A stretch of 18,455 nucleotides of DNA, taken from contig JALSOD010000026.1 in NCBI GenBank assembly GCA_026986655.1, positions 1 to 18,455 of the forward strand. Reading direction: 5' to 3'. Source of the DNA: Caldifarciminota bacterium (GTDB lineage: Bacteria > Hydrothermota > Hydrothermia > B15-G9 > WFZT01). Made by a program: the position numbers and the translations under genes. Shown here piece after piece: positions 6,063 to 13,562 of this stretch. Under the pieces are notes generated by a model, which saw only the letters and a list, made by a program, of their open reading frames with translations, was not told the origin of the DNA and did not search any database. How positions within the stretch are numbered: position 1 is the stretch's first letter; each line of letters opens with the position of its first letter.

Positions 6063-6643
6063 AAAACAGGAAGGTGATTGCACTACTTTTTATATTGATT
6101 CCTATTTTTTCTTACACCCTGAGGGGATGGGTGTTTTATGCCATTTTTGGCGCGTATCTGATCCTTGGCTATTTCCTTGATAGAAGAAGTTCAAAAATGC
6201 TAAAAAAGAAAATGTTCTGGTTTTTTGTCCTATTCATCGTAATTTCCTATCCACTTATTATGCCTGGTAAGGATATCAGGATTTTTGGAATTCCCGTCCT
6301 TTCTAAAAAGTACCTGATAGAAGGGTTAAATATTGGCATAATTGGTGCCACCATGTTTGTGTGGTTATTTATTCTGACTCGTTCCATTTCACCCCAGGAT
6401 GTAGCTTCTTTCTTTAAAAAATTAGGTATGAGAAACATTGGGATTGTGGTCTCGATAGCAATGAATTTGCTCCCTTTCATGGTAGAAAGTATTGAAACCA
6501 CTTACATGGCGATGAGATTGAAGGGTGGTTTCAAATGGTCTCCTCAGAGAATTTATCTCTTCGTTCTTACTGTATTTAGGAATACTGCTCTGCTTGCAGA
6601 AAATTTGACCATAGCACTGGCCCTGGAGGGAATTGAAAGATGA
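6059..6643 (+). CDS. ECF transporter T component (EcfT/CbiQ-like), short form
   Basis: A 194-residue membrane protein with about five helices that joins ATPases and S component. It overlaps the preceding gene by ATGA. In the C-terminal half the coupling region typical of EcfT/CbiQ is recognisable: SPQDVASFFKKLGMRN, then TYMAMRLKGGFKWSP in place of the usual 'A...ARG' coupling helix, and a second element near the end, ALALEGIER. The Arg-Gly signature is therefore altered (RLKGG, LEGIE). The protein is shorter than the roughly 250-270 residues usual for the family, having lost N-terminal or loop sequence. The next gene overlaps by ATGA. Family assignment rests on these motifs and on the operon; it is the less conserved of the transporter subunits. 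Confidence 0.72.
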   Translation: MKNRKVIALLFILIPIFSYTLRGWVFYAIFGAYLILGYFLDRRSSKMLKKKMFWFFVLFIVISYPLIMPGKDIRIFGIPVLSKKYLIEGLNIGIIGATMFVWLFILTRSISPQDVASFFKKLGMRNIGIVVSIAMNLLPFMVESIETTYMAMRLKGGFKWSPQRIYLFVLTVFRNTALLAENLTIALALEGIER

Positions 6644-7149
6644 TTCTTATTATAACCGGTGAGGTAAAATGTGGGAAAACAACACTTGTAAAACAGCTTG
6701 TAGAGAAACTTGAGAATATAAAACTCTGGGGATTTGTTACACCCTCCATTTTTGATAAGGGGAGGGTGGTTGGATACATGGCAGAAATTTTACCCACAAA
6801 CAAGAGTTTTCTCCTCGTATCAACCTCGGGAGAGGGTGAAAAGGTTGGAAGATTCATTCTCCTGAATGAGGGTAAGAAAACCTTATTTTCGGAGTTAGAG
6901 AGACTGAAAGGGGACTTCTTCATCTTTGATGAATTTGGTCCCCTGGAACTCAGAGGTGGTGGGTTGAGATCTCTTTTCAACAGGTTTCTTGAAAGCGGGA
7001 AGAGCGGGGTAGTTGTTGTCAGAAAAAGAATTTTGGATGTATTCCTCAGGGACATAAACCAGCCCTATATGGTTTTCGATGCCGAGAAAAATGACGCCAT
7101 CAATAAACTCCTTGAGGAGATAAAAAAATTACTTAGAGGAGGTATGTGA
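6640..7149 (+). CDS. THEP1-family nucleoside-triphosphatase (NTPase_1)
   Basis: A 169-residue P-loop protein of the THEP1/NTPase_1 family. Walker A is GEVKCGKTTL (7-16, Lys13). The family motif WGFVTPSIFDKGRVVGY follows at 30-46, VGRFILL at 69-75, and Walker B with its DE-G-P-EL extension, FFIFDEFGPLEL, at 93-104. Known members hydrolyse NTPs slowly and resemble small-molecule kinases in fold. The natural substrate is generally unknown. Here it is locked into the transporter operon by ATGA overlap on one side and a 1-nt gap to the TonB receptor on the other. A role tied to the imported compound is therefore likely, such as trapping it by phosphorylation or regulating uptake. That role is inference. 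Confidence 0.85.
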   Translation: MILIITGEVKCGKTTLVKQLVEKLENIKLWGFVTPSIFDKGRVVGYMAEILPTNKSFLLVSTSGEGEKVGRFILLNEGKKTLFSELERLKGDFFIFDEFGPLELRGGGLRSLFNRFLESGKSGVVVVRKRILDVFLRDINQPYMVFDAEKNDAINKLLEEIKKLLRGGM

Positions 7150-7150
7150 A

Positions 7151-8998
7151 ATGATAGAATTGTTCCTATTACTATCGATAATCTCCGGGGATACTCTCCC
7201 CACCATAGATGAAATAATTGTGACCGCAAAGGCAGAACCAATGGCTATACTCTCAAGTACGATGGAGATACCAGATTCTATACTAAAGAATGTGATAACA
7301 CCTGACAGGGCCTTAGAGGAGCTCTCGGGTATTTACATCTCCTACGGTGCGAAAATTGGCGCAGACGTGATGATAAGGGGCTTTGATACAAGAGAAATCA
7401 CCATTTTGATTGACGGAGTACCAGTGAGTCTGCCCTATGACGGGACCTTTGATATTTCTCAAATCCCTGTATCTGATTTAACGAAGATCAGAATTTACAA
7501 AGGAGTGGGAACGAACATTTTTGGTCCTAATGCGATGGGTGGTGCCATTAATTTTGTGACAGCCTCACCGTTTTCAGGCAAGCGGCAGATTTCTCTCGGT
7601 GTGGGGAGAAACTTCGACAAATTTGCAAGTTTTACCTACTCAGTCAGTTCAGGCAATCTGGGGCTTCTAATAACTGGTGGGTACGCCAGATCTGATGGAT
7701 TTTACCTTTCAAATGATTTCCAGCCAGACCTTAACGAAGATGGAGGTGTAAGAAATAATTCCTGGTATGATAAAACAAATCTTAGGGTTAAACTCGGATA
7801 CACCACACTCAGCACCGGTACATTTTATCTCAACGCAGGCATTGTTGATAATTCGCGCGGTATACCACCTGAGGTAGGATCAACGAGACCAAGATACTGG
7901 AGATTCCCAGTCTGGCGTGAAAAGATTCTAAAACTGTCCCACGAGTATGGTTGGTCCCAAAAATTGCTCCGTACAAACTTTTACTATCAGGGTTTTTACA
8001 ACGTACTTGAAAGTTACAGAGATTCCACTTTCCGGGACCTTAAATGGAAAAGCACTTATGACGATTACACAGTAGGCACAAATATTTATTATGACACTCC
8101 GAATTTCACCTCCAGTTTACTTTTGAAAAAAGATATCCACAGGGAGCAGGGTAACACTGGTGAGCCGTGGAAGAAATATAAAGATCTCAACGGCTCCCTC
8201 GCAGGCGATTATCTACTTCATTTTGGCGAAGCTAATATTTCTATTGGACTTGGTATCTCTTTTCTGAAGCCCTATGAGCTCGGAAAGGCCCAAAAAACCC
8301 TTTATGCCATTGATCCATCAATAGGAGCTACATGGGCTTCTGGAAATTTGAGATTCAAGACTTCAGCCGCCATGAGATCGAGATTCCCTACATTGAAGGA
8401 ACTCTACTCCTCAAGACTTGGTCGATACATTCCCAATCCTGATTTGAAGGCTGAGAGGTCTCTCAACATGGATGCTGGAGTTACCTATGTCTTTGGTAAC
8501 TTTGAGAGTGGCCTCACTTTCTTCGATTCTGAGGTGAAAGACCTGATTGATAGGATAAAAGTTGACTCGATCCACTATCAGATGGTGAACGTCCATAAGG
8601 CGAGATACTACGGGGTGGAGCTAAACTTAAAAGCTTATTGCTTTAAATTCAGTTACACATTTCTCAAAGCTCTTAATCTTTCACCTGATAGAGAGTTTGA
8701 CTATCTGGAATACAGACCAGAGCATAAATTTAATTTAAAGTTCCAGAGAGCCGTTTACAGGGATGTGAAATTTGGTATGAATATCCAGTATGTTGGCTCA
8801 AGGTATTACATTGAAAGGTCAGGAACAGGTAAATTACCAGCCTATACACTAACAGATGTAAGTATTGAGAAAGCATTCGGAAGGTATGATATGAGTCTCA
8901 AGATAAATAATCTTTTCGATGTTAATTATGAAAGTGAAAAGGGAGATCCTATGCCCGGGAGGTACTACAGGTTCGATATTACGATCAACCTGGATTAA
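7151..8998 (+). CDS. TonB-dependent outer-membrane receptor
   Basis: A 615-residue outer-membrane transporter. It has a short signal peptide (about residues 1-16, MIELFLLLSIISGDT), a TonB box DEIIVTA (20-26), a plug domain at about 40-150 with VMIRGFDTREITILIDGVPV and GPNAMGGAINFVT, and a beta-barrel from about 150 to the end with the TonB receptor pattern FPTLKELYSSRLGRYIPNPD and alternating strands to the C-terminus. The length is that of BtuB-class receptors. The last residue is Asp (ITINLD) rather than the usual aromatic. The ribosome site AGAGGAGG lies 8 nt upstream and overlaps the end of the NTPase gene. It should deliver the ligand to the periplasm for the ECF transporter, with energy from TonB/ExbBD encoded elsewhere. 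A corrinoid or other cofactor is plausible but not shown. Confidence 0.93.
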   Translation: MIELFLLLSIISGDTLPTIDEIIVTAKAEPMAILSSTMEIPDSILKNVITPDRALEELSGIYISYGAKIGADVMIRGFDTREITILIDGVPVSLPYDGTFDISQIPVSDLTKIRIYKGVGTNIFGPNAMGGAINFVTASPFSGKRQISLGVGRNFDKFASFTYSVSSGNLGLLITGGYARSDGFYLSNDFQPDLNEDGGVRNNSWYDKTNLRVKLGYTTLSTGTFYLNAGIVDNSRGIPPEVGSTRPRYWRFPVWREKILKLSHEYGWSQKLLRTNFYYQGFYNVLESYRDSTFRDLKWKSTYDDYTVGTNIYYDTPNFTSSLLLKKDIHREQGNTGEPWKKYKDLNGSLAGDYLLHFGEANISIGLGISFLKPYELGKAQKTLYAIDPSIGATWASGNLRFKTSAAMRSRFPTLKELYSSRLGRYIPNPDLKAERSLNMDAGVTYVFGNFESGLTFFDSEVKDLIDRIKVDSIHYQMVNVHKARYYGVELNLKAYCFKFSYTFLKALNLSPDREFDYLEYRPEHKFNLKFQRAVYRDVKFGMNIQYVGSRYYIERSGTGKLPAYTLTDVSIEKAFGRYDMSLKINNLFDVNYESEKGDPMPGRYYRFDITINLD

Positions 8999-9012
8999 AA
9001 TAATACACAATT

Positions 9013-9030
9013 TTTGAATTTTTATTCAAA
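9013..9030. other. Weak AT-rich hairpin between receptor gene and carA
   Basis: TTTGAA (9013-9018) and TTCAAA (9025-9030) pair around a TTTTTA loop in the 42-bp gap. It is too weak to be a confident terminator; it may be an operator or nothing. No good promoter for carA is evident, so read-through from the receptor operon is possible. Confidence 0.25.
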
Positions 9031-9040
9031 TAGGTAAGAG

Positions 9041-10174
9041 ATGAGAGCGATAGTGGCATTTGAAGACGGATCATACTACATCGGGAAAGCATTCGGGTCG
9101 TATACGGACGCGCGGGGAGAGATTGTTTTCAACACCTCGATGAGCGGATATCAGGAGATACTCACGGATCCATCTTACAAAGGACAGGTTGTTTTGATGA
9201 CGTATCCCCTGATCGGCAACTATGGTGTTAATGATGAAGACCTCGAGTCGAGACGCCCCTGGGTTGAGGGATTTATTGTCAAAGAGCTTGCCAGACATTA
9301 CTCAAACTACCGTGCGAAGGAAGGACTTTCCGAATTTTTAAACAGGAATGGCATTCCTGGAGTTGAAGGAGTTGATACAAGAGCGATAACGCGAAAGATA
9401 CGTGAAAAGGGCAGCTTACGGGTTTACATCACTACAAAGGACATTTCTCCACAGAAAGCGGTTGAAATCGCAAGGGAAATACCGGACATAAAGGGTAGGG
9501 ACCTCGTCCGTCAGGTAACCACCGATGAACCCTATCTATTTAGAGAGGGTATGTGGAACGGGAGGGGGTATGAAAGACCTTCACGTTGGAAATTTAGAGT
9601 GGTTGTTTACGATTTTGGTGTAAAAAAGAATATTCTGAGGATAATGAATTCTCTCGGGATCGAAACCTATGTTGTGCCTGCGTATACTCCCTATGAAGAT
9701 GTGCTTGCAATGGAGCCAGACGGCGTTTTTCTCTCAAATGGTCCGGGAGATCCTGAGCCTGTGTCCTACGCTGTCGAAAACGTGAAGAATCTTATTGGGA
9801 AACTCCCTATTTTCGGAATCTGTCTCGGCCACCAGATACTATCTCTCGCGCTCGGTGGAAAGAGTTTCAAGATGAAATTTGGACATAGAGGGGCAAATCA
9901 TCCTGTAAAAAATCTGGACAGCGGGAGAGTTGAAATTACGGCCCAGAATCACAGTTTTGCAATTGATATAAAAAGCATGGAAGGTCTTGCAGAGATCACA
10001 CATGTGAATTTGAACGATGGGACTCTTGAGGGGATCAGGGATAGGGGAAAGTTCTTTTTCACCGTTCAATACCATCCTGAAGATTCCCCTGGTCCCCATG
10101 ATTCAATCTATCTGTTTAGAGAATTCTTTGACTTGCTTCGAGATTTTGACAGAAATAAATCAAAGCATATATAA
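9041..10174 (+). CDS. carA: Carbamoyl-phosphate synthase, small (glutamine amidotransferase) subunit
   Basis: A 377-residue subunit that hydrolyses glutamine and hands ammonia to CarB for carbamoyl phosphate, the precursor of pyrimidines and arginine. The N-terminal CPSase small-chain domain (1-180) contains FNTSMSGYQEILTDPSYKGQ and GVDTRAITRKIREKGS. The class I amidotransferase domain (about 185-370) has LSNGPGDPEP (231-240), the nucleophile Cys261 in GICLGHQ, and His345/Glu347 in VQYHPEDSPGPHDS, so the triad is intact. The length is standard. The start has only a modest AGG about 9 nt upstream. carB is not beside it; ilvE follows after 65 nt, which is an unusual pairing. The last residues (RNKSKHI) are a poorly conserved tail. 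Confidence 0.97.
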   Translation: MRAIVAFEDGSYYIGKAFGSYTDARGEIVFNTSMSGYQEILTDPSYKGQVVLMTYPLIGNYGVNDEDLESRRPWVEGFIVKELARHYSNYRAKEGLSEFLNRNGIPGVEGVDTRAITRKIREKGSLRVYITTKDISPQKAVEIAREIPDIKGRDLVRQVTTDEPYLFREGMWNGRGYERPSRWKFRVVVYDFGVKKNILRIMNSLGIETYVVPAYTPYEDVLAMEPDGVFLSNGPGDPEPVSYAVENVKNLIGKLPIFGICLGHQILSLALGGKSFKMKFGHRGANHPVKNLDSGRVEITAQNHSFAIDIKSMEGLAEITHVNLNDGTLEGIRDRGKFFFTVQYHPEDSPGPHDSIYLFREFFDLLRDFDRNKSKHI

Positions 10175-10239
10175 TTAGTGTTGATGTGTTTTTTGACCTG
10201 CCTGTCTTTCATTGAATTCCACAGGAAAAAGGAGGAATT

Positions 10240-11169
10240 ATGGCAAAACTCAACGAAGCCAAGTATATCTGGATGAATGGGGAGTTAGTCCCCTGGAAAG
10301 ATGCAAAGGTACATGTTCTTACTCATGCGTTCCACTATGCGTCAGGCGTATTTGAAGGGATCAGAGCTTACAAAACCGAGAAGCTGGGCACTGCTGTTTT
10401 TAGACTGGATGAACATGTGGAAAGGTTGATTAATTCTGCAAAAATTTACAGGATGGAAATCCCCTTTTCCCATGAGGATATTAAAAATGCGATCCTTGAG
10501 ACCATTAGAGCCAACGAGCATGAGTCATGCTACATAAGACCAATCGTGTACCGTGGCTATCACAACCTCGGTGTGACCCCATTTGAATGTCCAGTTGAAA
10601 TTGCCATTGCAACCTGGGAGTGGGGGAAATATCTCGGGCCGGAAGCCCTATTGAAAGGTGTGGATGTGATGGTTTCTTCATGGAATAAATTTGGTCCAAA
10701 TACGTTACCTGCTATGGCAAAAGCTACGGCAAACTATGCCAATTCACAGCTTGTTAAAATGGAGGCTGTTCTAAACGGCTATGCAGAGGGGATTTTGTTG
10801 AATCCTGATGGTACTATTTCTGAAGGTTCGGGAGAAAATCTCTTCATTGTCTACAAAAAGGTGGTCTATACTCCACCACTTGCATCTTCAATCCTGCCAG
10901 GGATTACAAGGGATACGATTATAACGATTCTGAAAGACCTTGGATACGAGGTGAAAGAGCAACCTATCCCTCGTGAATTCCTTTACATAGCCGATGAAGT
11001 ATTCTTTACAGGAACCGCAGCGGAGATTACGCCAATCAGATCAGTTGATAAGATCAAAGTTGGTAATGGTGATTTCCCTGTGGTGAGAGAAGTTCAGAAG
11101 GTATTCTTTGACCTTGTGGATGGAAAGATAGAGAAATATCTACACTGGTTGACGCCGGTTTATAAGTAG
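10240..11169 (+). CDS. ilvE: Branched-chain amino acid aminotransferase
   Basis: A 309-residue PLP enzyme of fold class IV that interconverts leucine, isoleucine and valine with their 2-oxo acids, using 2-oxoglutarate/glutamate. Evidence: WMNGELVPWKDAKVHVLTHA at the N-terminus, HYASGVFEGIRAY (32-44), YIRPIVYRG (98-106), Lys161 in PAMAKATANYANS as the PLP lysine, EGSGENLF (195-202) and FFTGTAAEITPI near the end. Length is that of bacterial IlvE. A strong ribosome site (AAAAGGAGGAA) precedes the ATG. It is the last gene before a strong hairpin, so carA and ilvE may share a transcript. If the carboxyltransferase at 2305-3912 is a methylcrotonyl-CoA enzyme, IlvE would supply the first step of the same leucine breakdown route, but the two are in different operons. 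Confidence 0.96.
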   Translation: MAKLNEAKYIWMNGELVPWKDAKVHVLTHAFHYASGVFEGIRAYKTEKLGTAVFRLDEHVERLINSAKIYRMEIPFSHEDIKNAILETIRANEHESCYIRPIVYRGYHNLGVTPFECPVEIAIATWEWGKYLGPEALLKGVDVMVSSWNKFGPNTLPAMAKATANYANSQLVKMEAVLNGYAEGILLNPDGTISEGSGENLFIVYKKVVYTPPLASSILPGITRDTIITILKDLGYEVKEQPIPREFLYIADEVFFTGTAAEITPIRSVDKIKVGNGDFPVVREVQKVFFDLVDGKIEKYLHWLTPVYK

Positions 11170-11199
11170 TCGGAAGTTATAAGAGGTTAGAATTGATGT

Positions 11200-11236
11200 G
11201 AGAGTGGGGCGCCGCCAAAGGCGGCGCCCCACTCTC
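11200..11236 (+). terminator. 17-bp GC-rich hairpin, likely terminator between convergent genes
   Basis: GAGAGTGGGGCGCCGCC (11200-11216) pairs perfectly with 11220-11236 around a 3-nt AAA loop, followed by a short T stretch (TTTCT). It lies 30 nt after ilvE and 38 nt from the end of the convergent cytochrome gene, so it can stop transcription from both sides. Its GC content stands far above its surroundings and its GTGGGGCGC/GCGCCCCAC core recurs at 18167-18193, which suggests a dispersed repeat used as a terminator. Confidence 0.75.
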
Positions 11237-11274
11237 TTTCTGTCACCCTGTCCGCCTTAGATGGACTAACAATA

Positions 11275-13044
11275 TTAGTTATTAATGTGTAAGAAAGATT
11301 GGGGACAATTACTGAGACGGAATTTTCTCATACTGTTCCTAAAATCTTTATATATTGGATCTTTGTAAGACCGGTGGCACTGGATGCAAAAACCCACAGA
11401 CAGTGCACGTTTGATTTCATTTAGGCTTAATGGTTTCACATCCGGTCTGGATCCCCTCTGGATAGGTTCATCAGACGTTGATATAAAACTTTCAAGTGGT
11501 ATTATTAGCCCTGAAGATTTACTATCATAAACTGGTGTAAAAATAAGAGAGTCCTCTTTAACGCTCAAATTCCCCACTCCAAGACCAAGAGTTTTTGGAT
11601 TTAGATGACAGTCCTCACAGCTCCTCGATGCCTTTCTCGTTGTGTGAGGGTCGAAAAAAGCCATGGCAAAATGATGGGCTGTAGAGTCCACTTGTCTCCT
11701 TTCTAAAACGGTGAGGTAAACCTGACAGCCAGGCGCTGATGGAAAAATCTTTCCACCTGGTGAGTGAACAAGCACCGGGTGCTCGTATCTCAGGTAGCTT
11801 CTCCTCTCCAGCCATCGTCCACGTGTTCTCCTGTATGATAGTTTATCCAGCTGTTTCAACTTTTTATTATAGACATCGTGGCATCCGTAACATTGAGGAA
11901 TCCAGGCAGAATGGCACGCCTGACATGAAAGATCTTCGTGCCCTTTAAGGCTGTGGTACGGTGCTTTCGAGAGTAGTATTATAGGAATGCTGTCTCCGTG
12001 AAGTTTCCTGAAAAGGAACACTTTGCCGTTCTCCTTTTTCACATTGTAAAGCTCTGTTTTTCTCCTCCTTGAGATAGCCACAGAATCACCTACTTTTACG
12101 CTAATTTTTTTGTTCAAGCGAGCAAGAATTATAGCTGAATCAGAATCTCCTGTAACGGCTACGAATACTGGATCGTGGCAATCCTCACATGATATATCAA
12201 CCTGATCTTCGACATGATGATACTCATTACCGTCTCCCATGAGACCTGTTGATGTGTGACAGTCTATACAATCAAGGCCGTATTCTGCGTGGATGTCAGG
12301 CAAAAGGTGTCTGTAAAATCTTCCTGATGATAGAGTATCGGGGTTTGGCGCCCCATTTTTATAAGGGGTTCCATAACCTTCGGATTCGTAGATTCCATAG
12401 TAGGAGAGGCCGATACGTGCACTTCTGTTGTGGCATTTTGTACAGTTTTTTGAAGGTATTCGGGTTGTTAATGCGTTGTGACCTTCCCTTTTTAACAGGT
12501 GGCAGTCTACACAACCACCTCCCCTTGTTCCAATTTCTCCCTCAAGATCATTTAAGCGTTTCCAGATGTGGCAGGTGGCACAAAATTTTCTATAATGAGA
12601 AACTGCAAGGGTAACGGGCAAGGATTTTAAATTGTAAATATCGACAGTATCCTCCGGTTTAGACAGCTCTCCCCATTGATACCTCAATGTGTTGATCAGT
12701 CCCGCATTCGTCGCCATGATACTGTGTTTTACCCGTTCAACCTGGTTTTTATGACATTTTCCACATGTAATTTCGGCGTAGGGTAAGTTGGCGGGATTTT
12801 TTATCATGCCTCTATGAGCCTCTTCCTCATTTGTGGCGTATGGATTTCCAAGATGACAGGATGAACATCCCAGAGCCTCCTTGGAATGATTGATATCCGG
12901 AGCAGGAACGGAGTCGTGACAGATGAGACAGTTTTCTACCCTATTGGCACCAATTCTTTTCGTGGTAACGGGCTTACGGAAGATAACAAGAGAGAGTGAA
13001 AGAAGAATAACGATGAGAACATAATAAAAGAGATTACGCTTCAT
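11275..13044 (-). CDS. Membrane-anchored 12-heme cytochrome c
   Basis: A 589-residue protein. The N-terminal hydrophobic helix (residues 4-22) follows MKRN and lacks a clear cleavage site, so it probably anchors the protein at the periplasmic face. Twelve CxxCH heme motifs are seen, at residues 39, 60, 94, 155, 178, 201, 259, 286, 374, 385, 476 and 553. A non-heme stretch at about 291-370, between hemes 8 and 9, is rich in beta strand (KVGDSVAISRRRKTELYNV). Near heme 11 is FFDPHTTRKASRSCEDCH. It is an electron-transfer protein or multiheme reductase; the terminal acceptor is not apparent and no partner gene is adjacent. Maturation requires a Ccm or Ccs system. The start is supported by a -10-like box 7 nt upstream rather than by a Shine-Dalgarno. 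Confidence 0.92.
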   Translation of the reverse strand: MKRNLFYYVLIVILLSLSLVIFRKPVTTKRIGANRVENCLICHDSVPAPDINHSKEALGCSSCHLGNPYATNEEEAHRGMIKNPANLPYAEITCGKCHKNQVERVKHSIMATNAGLINTLRYQWGELSKPEDTVDIYNLKSLPVTLAVSHYRKFCATCHIWKRLNDLEGEIGTRGGGCVDCHLLKREGHNALTTRIPSKNCTKCHNRSARIGLSYYGIYESEGYGTPYKNGAPNPDTLSSGRFYRHLLPDIHAEYGLDCIDCHTSTGLMGDGNEYHHVEDQVDISCEDCHDPVFVAVTGDSDSAIILARLNKKISVKVGDSVAISRRRKTELYNVKKENGKVFLFRKLHGDSIPIILLSKAPYHSLKGHEDLSCQACHSAWIPQCYGCHDVYNKKLKQLDKLSYRRTRGRWLERRSYLRYEHPVLVHSPGGKIFPSAPGCQVYLTVLERRQVDSTAHHFAMAFFDPHTTRKASRSCEDCHLNPKTLGLGVGNLSVKEDSLIFTPVYDSKSSGLIIPLESFISTSDEPIQRGSRPDVKPLSLNEIKRALSVGFCIQCHRSYKDPIYKDFRNSMRKFRLSNCPQSFLHINN

Positions 13045-13051
13045 CCTTGAA

Positions 13052-13057
13052 ATGATA
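13052..13057 (-). promoter_or_regulatory. Possible -10 box of a leaderless cytochrome transcript
   Basis: On the minus strand TATCAT (13057-13052, five of six consensus bases) ends 7 nt before the cytochrome ATG. No Shine-Dalgarno sits at a usable distance (AAGG directly abuts the ATG). No convincing -35 is seen. A leaderless start, or an activator-dependent promoter, would fit. Confidence 0.3.
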
Positions 13058-13153
13058 AATTCAGACCTTCACGAAATCCAGCGGCATTTCTCTGGCTCAA
13101 ACCCACTGCTTTAAAATCTTGAAAGCTCATCTTTCATAATTTTAAATTACACC

Positions 13154-13182
13154 TTGCGAAAATTTAAACTAACCATTAAAAT
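13154..13182 (+). promoter_or_regulatory. Promoter of the DUF2089/SHOCT/ABC operon, apparently leaderless
   Basis: -35 TTGCGA (13154-13159), a 17-bp spacer and -10 TAAAAT (13177-13182). The ATG at 13190 begins 8 nt after the -10, just where transcription should start, and there is no Shine-Dalgarno in front of it. The mRNA would begin at or next to the start codon. The in-frame TTG at 13154 is then the -35 box and not a start. Confidence 0.5.
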
Positions 13183-13189
13183 TTTTTAC

Positions 13190-13561
13190 ATGAAAAGATC
13201 ATTAACTAAATGTCCGGTTTGTGGAGATAGATTAAAGATCACAGAATACAGGTGTACAACCTGTGGAACTGTGATCAGAGGAAGTTTTGAAGTGTGTGAA
13301 TTCTGTGCACTTGGAGAGGAACAGTTAGATTTTCTTCGCCTATTTTTAAAGAGTAGGGGAAATCTCTCCGTAGTGGCAAAGGCCCTCGGTATTTCACACC
13401 CAACTGCAAGGCAAAAATTGAATAACCTCCTCTATTCCCTTGGTTATGAGCCCGAAGAAGAGGAGGAAAAAAGAATCAAGAGACAGGAGATACTTGACTT
13501 GCTTGAATCCGGGGAGATAAGTCCGGATGAGGCTTTAAAACTATTAAAAGGAGGGAAGTAA
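13190..13561 (+). CDS. DUF2089-type zinc-ribbon / HTH regulator with SHOCT-like C-terminus
   Basis: A 123-residue cytoplasmic protein of the DUF2089 family. Two zinc-ribbon cysteine pairs lie at Cys8/Cys11 (KCPVCG) and Cys22/Cys25 (CTTCG), with a third pair at Cys36/Cys39 (CEFC). A helix-turn-helix follows at about 55-82 (SVVAKALGISHPTARQKLNN), then an acidic linker and a SHOCT-like helical hairpin at 98-121 (EILDLLESGEISPDEALKLL). I take the ATG at 13190. The frame is open from a TTG at 13154, but that gives a non-family extension and the TTG sits in the promoter. Family members are thought to be transcription regulators of neighbouring envelope genes. Here it leads an operon with two more SHOCT-like proteins and an ABC exporter, with a 1-nt gap to the next gene. 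Confidence 0.82.
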   Translation: MKRSLTKCPVCGDRLKITEYRCTTCGTVIRGSFEVCEFCALGEEQLDFLRLFLKSRGNLSVVAKALGISHPTARQKLNNLLYSLGYEPEEEEEKRIKRQEILDLLESGEISPDEALKLLKGGK

Positions 13562-13562
13562 A

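Noticed and set aside
12249..12614. Plus-strand 121-codon ORF inside the cytochrome gene
   Set aside because: It is a shadow of the multiheme gene, whose twelve CxxCH motifs prove the minus-strand frame.
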